Shown in pieces: positions 60,577-64,000 of a stretch of DNA of 64,000 nucleotides. Under the pieces are notes generated by a model that saw only the letters and a list, made by a program, of their open reading frames with translations, was not told where the DNA came from and did no database searches. A program made the translations under genes and the position numbers. Position 1 is the first letter of the stretch; the number at the start of each line of letters is the position of its first letter. The stretch lies in contig JBKBNP010000011.1 in NCBI GenBank assembly GCA_046295215.1, forward strand, positions 1-64,000. The letters run 5' to 3'. The stretch is from Szabonella sp046295215. GTDB taxonomy: Bacteria; Pseudomonadota; Alphaproteobacteria; Rhodobacterales; Rhodobacteraceae.

Positions 60577-60921
60577 TCAGAACGGCAGTTTCATGCCGGG
60601 TGGCAGGCCAAGCCCCTCGGTCAGCTTTTCCATCTCGGCGCGCGAGCGGTCGGCGGCCTTGGCCTGCGCCTCCTTGATCGCGGCAAGGATCAGATCCTCC
60701 ACCACTTCCTTCTCCGAGGCGACAAAGATCGAGGGGTCGATCTCCAGCCCCGTGAGTTCGCCCTTGGCGGTGGCGCGTGCGCGCACCAGCCCCGCGCCGC
60801 TTTCGCCGATCACAACGATATTGGCCAGATCATCCTGCATCTGGGCCATTTTCACCTGCATTTCCTGCGCGGTCTTCATCATCTTGGCCATGTCGCCAAG
60901 CCCGCCCAAACCTTTCAGCAT
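60577..60921 (-). CDS. ybaB: YbaB/EbfC nucleoid-associated protein
   Basis: A 114-residue DNA-binding protein with the family pattern MKTAQEMQVKMAQMQDDLAN, ARATAKGELTGLEIDPSIF and EDLILAAIKEAQAKAADRSR. It forms hand-shaped dimers on DNA. It is placed between dnaX (63 bp) and recR as in most bacteria. Confidence 0.95.
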   Translation of the reverse strand: MLKGLGGLGDMAKMMKTAQEMQVKMAQMQDDLANIVVIGESGAGLVRARATAKGELTGLEIDPSIFVASEKEVVEDLILAAIKEAQAKAADRSRAEMEKLTEGLGLPPGMKLPF

Positions 60922-60984
60922 CCTGCCTCTCCGTCTTGTGTGTCGCCACCGGTATATGATGGCATCGTTCCCGGGATTTAAGGG

Positions 60985-62751
60985 TCAGCCTTCTTCGAAG
61001 GGATCCCATTCATCCTCGACCTCAGGCAAAGCCTCCATCGCCGCCTCGGCCTGTGGCTTGCGGATCTCGCGGATCACCGCCCCCGGGAACGCGGCCATGA
61101 CCGCCTGAACCAGCGGGTTGTGGTCCAGCACCCGCGCCTTTGCCGCCGCCTCGGCGCTGTCGCGGGTTTCGGCGACGGTCGCGGCACCGCCTTCATTGAC
61201 AAGGCTGATCGCCCATCTTGCCCCGGTCCAACCCTGCAACCGCGCGGCAAGCCGGGCGGCCAGATCGCGCGGCGCGTCCTCGGTGGGCTGGAACTCGATC
61301 CGGCCCGGGGCATATTTCGCAAGCCGGAGGCAGGTTTCCACCTCGACCAGCAGCTTCATGTCGCGCCGGTCGCGGATCAGATCCACCACATCGTCAAAGC
61401 GGGCATAGGCGGCAAGACCGGGATCGGCCAGTGCCACGGCAACCTGCGCGCCTGACATCGAAGGCCCACGTGCGGGCGACGGGGCCGGGGCGTGCAGCCG
61501 CGCCATGTGGGTCATGCCGCCGCCGCCACCCGCCGGGGCACCCCCGCTGCCGCCACCGGGGGCGGGCGGCGGCACCTCGGATTGCAGGCGGCGGATCAGG
61601 GTTTCCGGGTCGGGCAGGTCGGCCACATGGGTCATGCGGATCACGGCCATTTCGGCGGCCATCATCGCGTTGGGGGCAATCCCCACCTCCTCCAGCGCCT
61701 TGAGCAGCATCTGCCAGAGCCGCGACAGCACCCGCATCGGCAGGCGTGACGCCATGTCCAGCCCCCGTGCGCGTTCATCGGGCGGCGTGGTGGGGTCGTC
61801 GGCGGCTTCGGGCGTGATCTTCAGCACCGAGACCCAATGCGTGATTTCCGCCAGATCGCGCAGCACGGCCATCGGGTCGGCCCCGGCAGCATATTGCCCC
61901 GACAGTTCCGCCAGTGCCGCCGCCGCATCCCCGCGCAGCACCATGTCAAAGAGGTCAAGCGTGCGGCCCCGATCCGCCAGCCCCAGCATCGCGCGCACCT
62001 GGTCGGCGCTGGTTTCCCCGGCCCCATGCGCAATCGCCTGATCCATCAGGCTCATCGCGTCGCGCACCGATCCTTCGGCGGCGCGGGTGATCAGCGCCAG
62101 CGCCTCGGGGGCAAGGCTCGCGCCTTCCAGCCCCGCGATGCGGTCCAGATGGGCCATCATCACCTCGGGTTCGATCCGGCGCAGGTCGAACCGCTGGCAA
62201 CGCGACAGCACCGTGACCGGCACCTTGCGGATTTCGGTGGTGGCGAAGATGAATTTCACATGGGCGGGCGGCTCCTCCAGCGTCTTGAGGAGCGCGTTGA
62301 ACGCCCCGGTCGACAGCATGTGAACCTCGTCGATGATATAGATCTTGTAGCGTGCCGAAGCCGCCCGGTAGTGAACGGAATCAATGACTTCCCGAATGTT
62401 GGCAACGCCCGTGTTCGATGCGGCGTCCATTTCCAGCACATCGACATGACGCCCCTCGGCGATGGCGCGGCAGGGCTCGCACATCCCGCAGGGTTCGGTC
62501 GTGGGGCCACCGCTGCCGTCGGTGCCGACACAGTTCAGCCCCTTGGCCACGATCCGCGCCGTGGTGGTCTTGCCCACCCCGCGCACACCGGTCAGCATGA
62601 AGGCATGCGCGATCCGGTCCGCTGCAAAGGCGTTGCGCAGGGTGCGCACCATCGCCTCCTGCCCGATCAGGTCGGCAAAGGTCGCGGGGCGGTATTTCCG
62701 GGCCAGAACCTGATAGGCGGGCGGCTCGGTGCGGGCGGCTGTGTCGGACAT
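60985..62751 (-). CDS. dnaX: DNA polymerase III subunit gamma/tau
   Basis: A 588-residue clamp-loader motor. YQVLARKYRPATFADLIGQE is the N-terminal signature, Walker A is GVRGVGKTT, a zinc-binding Cys set is in CVGTDGSGG...CGMCEPC, Walker B is YIIDEVHMLS, and the SRC motif is LSRCQRFDLR. A Pro/Gly/Ala-rich linker is at about 410-445 and the tau-specific C-terminal part follows. No frameshift site for a short gamma form stands out. It leads the operon with ybaB and recR. Confidence 0.97.
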   Translation of the reverse strand: MSDTAARTEPPAYQVLARKYRPATFADLIGQEAMVRTLRNAFAADRIAHAFMLTGVRGVGKTTTARIVAKGLNCVGTDGSGGPTTEPCGMCEPCRAIAEGRHVDVLEMDAASNTGVANIREVIDSVHYRAASARYKIYIIDEVHMLSTGAFNALLKTLEEPPAHVKFIFATTEIRKVPVTVLSRCQRFDLRRIEPEVMMAHLDRIAGLEGASLAPEALALITRAAEGSVRDAMSLMDQAIAHGAGETSADQVRAMLGLADRGRTLDLFDMVLRGDAAAALAELSGQYAAGADPMAVLRDLAEITHWVSVLKITPEAADDPTTPPDERARGLDMASRLPMRVLSRLWQMLLKALEEVGIAPNAMMAAEMAVIRMTHVADLPDPETLIRRLQSEVPPPAPGGGSGGAPAGGGGGMTHMARLHAPAPSPARGPSMSGAQVAVALADPGLAAYARFDDVVDLIRDRRDMKLLVEVETCLRLAKYAPGRIEFQPTEDAPRDLAARLAARLQGWTGARWAISLVNEGGAATVAETRDSAEAAAKARVLDHNPLVQAVMAAFPGAVIREIRKPQAEAAMEALPEVEDEWDPFEEG

Positions 62752-62909
62752 GCAATCCCCGGAGATTCGATCCCCGCACGTTAGGCCCTGACCGGCCCGG
62801 CGTCCACCCGAGCCCGTGGGTCTGTCGCTGCGGTTTCAGGCCGAAAGATGCTACCCGGCCTGTGGCGAATTGCACTATGCTCCGGCAAATGGTCAGGCCG
62901 GAGGCCCGG

Positions 62910-63218
62910 ATGTCGAAAGCGCAATCAGTCAAATTCCTGCTGGTCTTCTGGATCGTGCTGTTCAGTGGCTCGCTGGCACTGCGGTTCCTATTGGCAGGAG
63001 GGGAGCCTCTGGACGTGGCGCTTGGTCGTGGCCTTGCGCTGATCCTTGCGCAGGTTCTGGCAGCCGGGGCGGCGATCCTGTGCTGGCGGGCCGCCAGAGT
63101 CCTGCCCGACGGGGTCTTGATGCGTCGTCTCGGGCAGGTGCCGCTTCTGGTGACGGCACTGCTGGCCATTGTGGTGATCTGGTCGGTCATCCGGGCCGTG
63201 CGGGCGGGCGCCGTGTGA
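62910..63218 (+). CDS. Small membrane protein of unknown function
   Basis: A 102-residue protein with three hydrophobic helices: FLLVFWIVLFSGSLALRFLL, ALILAQVLAAGAAILCW and VPLLVTALLAIVVIWSVI. The start at 62910 follows a good SD (ggaggcc); starts further upstream add charged, non-conserved residues. Its stop overlaps the phosphatase start (GTGA), suggesting a functional pair. I do not recognise the family. Confidence 0.75.
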   Translation: MSKAQSVKFLLVFWIVLFSGSLALRFLLAGGEPLDVALGRGLALILAQVLAAGAAILCWRAARVLPDGVLMRRLGQVPLLVTALLAIVVIWSVIRAVRAGAV

Positions 63219-63691
63219 CGGATCGCGGGCTTTCGGAACTGCCTTTGGGGGGCGGGATGCTGGGGCTCTGTGCGTTCCCCGCGAAAGGGGCGGTGCGGGA
63301 GCGTCTGTTGGACTGGGGGCCGCAGATCGTGTTGAGCCTGACCCCCTCGGAAGAAATGGAAGCGCTTGGCGGGTCGGATCTGCCGGATATTCTCGCGGCG
63401 CGCGGCATTGAATGGCTGCATTTTCCTGTGGTGGATCTGGGCACGCCGCTGAAAGGACCGGGTGAACTGTCAGTCTGGACCGAAGTTACCACTACAATCC
63501 GGGCAAGTCTGGTATCCGGCGGGCGCGTTGCGGTCCATTGCCGCGCAGGCTGCGGGCGGACCGGAATGGTGGCGCTGCGCCTCATGGTGGAAACCGGTGA
63601 GCCCGCCGCGGCGGCACTGGAGCGCCTTCGGGCGACCCGCCCCTGTGCGGTCGAAACCGACGCGCAGTATCGCTGGGCCACAGGGGGCTGA
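63215..63691 (+). CDS. Dual-specificity/tyrosine-phosphatase-like protein
   Basis: A 158-residue Cys-dependent phosphatase. The P-loop is VHCRAGCGRTGMVAL (Cys109, Arg115), and FPVVDLGTP with Asp74 is a candidate general-acid loop. The start is GTG at 63215, overlapping the membrane-protein stop by 4 bp. Such small proteins are often annotated as protein-tyrosine phosphatases; phosphoinositide- or nucleotide-like substrates are also possible. No cognate kinase is adjacent. Confidence 0.87.
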   Translation: MTDRGLSELPLGGGMLGLCAFPAKGAVRERLLDWGPQIVLSLTPSEEMEALGGSDLPDILAARGIEWLHFPVVDLGTPLKGPGELSVWTEVTTTIRASLVSGGRVAVHCRAGCGRTGMVALRLMVETGEPAAAALERLRATRPCAVETDAQYRWATGG

Positions 63692-64000
63692 ACCCGCATC
63701 GAATCGTTCGGGATGGATGCTCCCCCGGGCGGGCCTTGCCTTGGGTGCCTGTCGCAATTCAGCATGGGCAAGCGCCGGATTCTCGGGCCTGCGCTGACTG
63801 CCAGGCCGCGCATCCCGGGTATGCAACCGCCCTGACTCCCGATCTTTCAATATCATGGCCTGCGTCATTCCTCCTCGCAAAGGCAATGCGGGCAGGGGCT
63901 GGAATAGTAGGTGTCATCTGTTCGTTACAAATGCGTTGCAAAAGGTTCGCGACCGCAGGCTAGGAACCAGCGCAAGCCACCATCGGCTGCCAATGCCAGA
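63692..64000. other. 309-bp stretch at the window end without a recognised gene
   Basis: No frame here has family-like content. The last 150 bp is less GC-rich and could hold a promoter for a gene beyond the window; nothing firmer can be said. Confidence 0.4.

Noticed and set aside
62752..62909. Possible signal recognition particle RNA gene upstream of dnaX
   Set aside because: In some bacteria ffs is next to dnaX, but the conserved SRP core (ggtcagg...cggaagg.agcagc) is not present here.
1..64000. CRISPR arrays, IS elements, prophage genes, tRNA or rRNA genes
   Set aside because: No regularly spaced repeats, transposase or integrase frames, tRNA-like cloverleaf T-arm motifs or rRNA sequence were seen on reading through.

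Overview
The window is GC-rich (roughly two thirds G+C) chromosomal DNA with dense, often overlapping genes. The gene content points to an alphaproteobacterium of the Rhodobacter/Paracoccus group (Rhodobacterales). Pointers are the Rhodobacter-type porin, the short aa3-oxidase subunit IV, COQ9, a CenR-type response regulator, DUF1013/TrcR, DUF3576 and DUF6173 proteins, phaA-phaB, and the order DUF3576-leuS-lptE-holA. I see no rRNA, tRNA, CRISPR array, insertion sequence, integrase or phage module. Most of the window is vertically inherited core genome.

Layout. 1-4.9 kb (minus): HPP-family protein (cut by the window edge), holA, lptE, leuS and a DUF3576 lipoprotein. 5.4-8.7 kb: porin, a truncated porin-like gene, a YggS PLP protein, an exported protein and an L,D-transpeptidase. 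8.7-13.9 kb: ribA divergent from a cenR-like regulator, the NAD-salvage pair pncB/pncA, and trhO. 13.9-27.2 kb is the clearest accessory block, a galactoside utilisation locus. It holds an IclR regulator, a CUT1-type ABC importer (ATPase, binding protein, two permeases), GH4 alpha-galactosidase, GH42 beta-galactosidase, an SDR dehydrogenase, an SMP-30 lactonase, dgoK and dgoA, followed by an MFS carrier. Together these describe uptake and hydrolysis of galactosides and oxidation of galactose by the De Ley-Doudoroff route; the galactonate dehydratase step is not encoded here.

27.2-38.3 kb: panB/panC, cupin, DUF2834, a 45-residue lipoprotein, argH, TlpA-like thioredoxin, tag, an EAL phosphodiesterase, phaA/phaB, DUF465, a tRNA methyltransferase, DUF2007 and a polyprenyl diphosphate synthase. 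38.3-52.5 kb: ispE, a TPR protein, ETF-ubiquinone oxidoreductase, greA, several Rhodobacterales-conserved small proteins, an acyl-CoA dehydrogenase/metallo-hydrolase/DUF6173 operon, a threonylcarbamoyl-AMP synthase, a quinone reductase, COQ9 and rpsU. 52.5-64 kb: psd-pssA (phosphatidylethanolamine synthesis), an Lrp regulator divergent from ald, mscL, RNase T2, trcR, an orphan peptidoglycan-binding-domain protein, the dnaX-ybaB-recR replication/repair operon, and a small membrane protein/tyrosine-phosphatase pair.

Points that stand out: six intergenic copies of a dispersed palindromic repeat; a putative galactose dehydrogenase whose catalytic lysine reads as asparagine; a MmcQ/YjbR gene wedged between the two sugar permeases; the 466-residue lysine-tailed PG-binding protein with palindromes upstream; and an AT-rich patch of rare codons inside an otherwise ordinary exported-protein gene. 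I did not find a convincing wholly new multigene system; the orphan PG-binding protein is the best candidate for undescribed biology.
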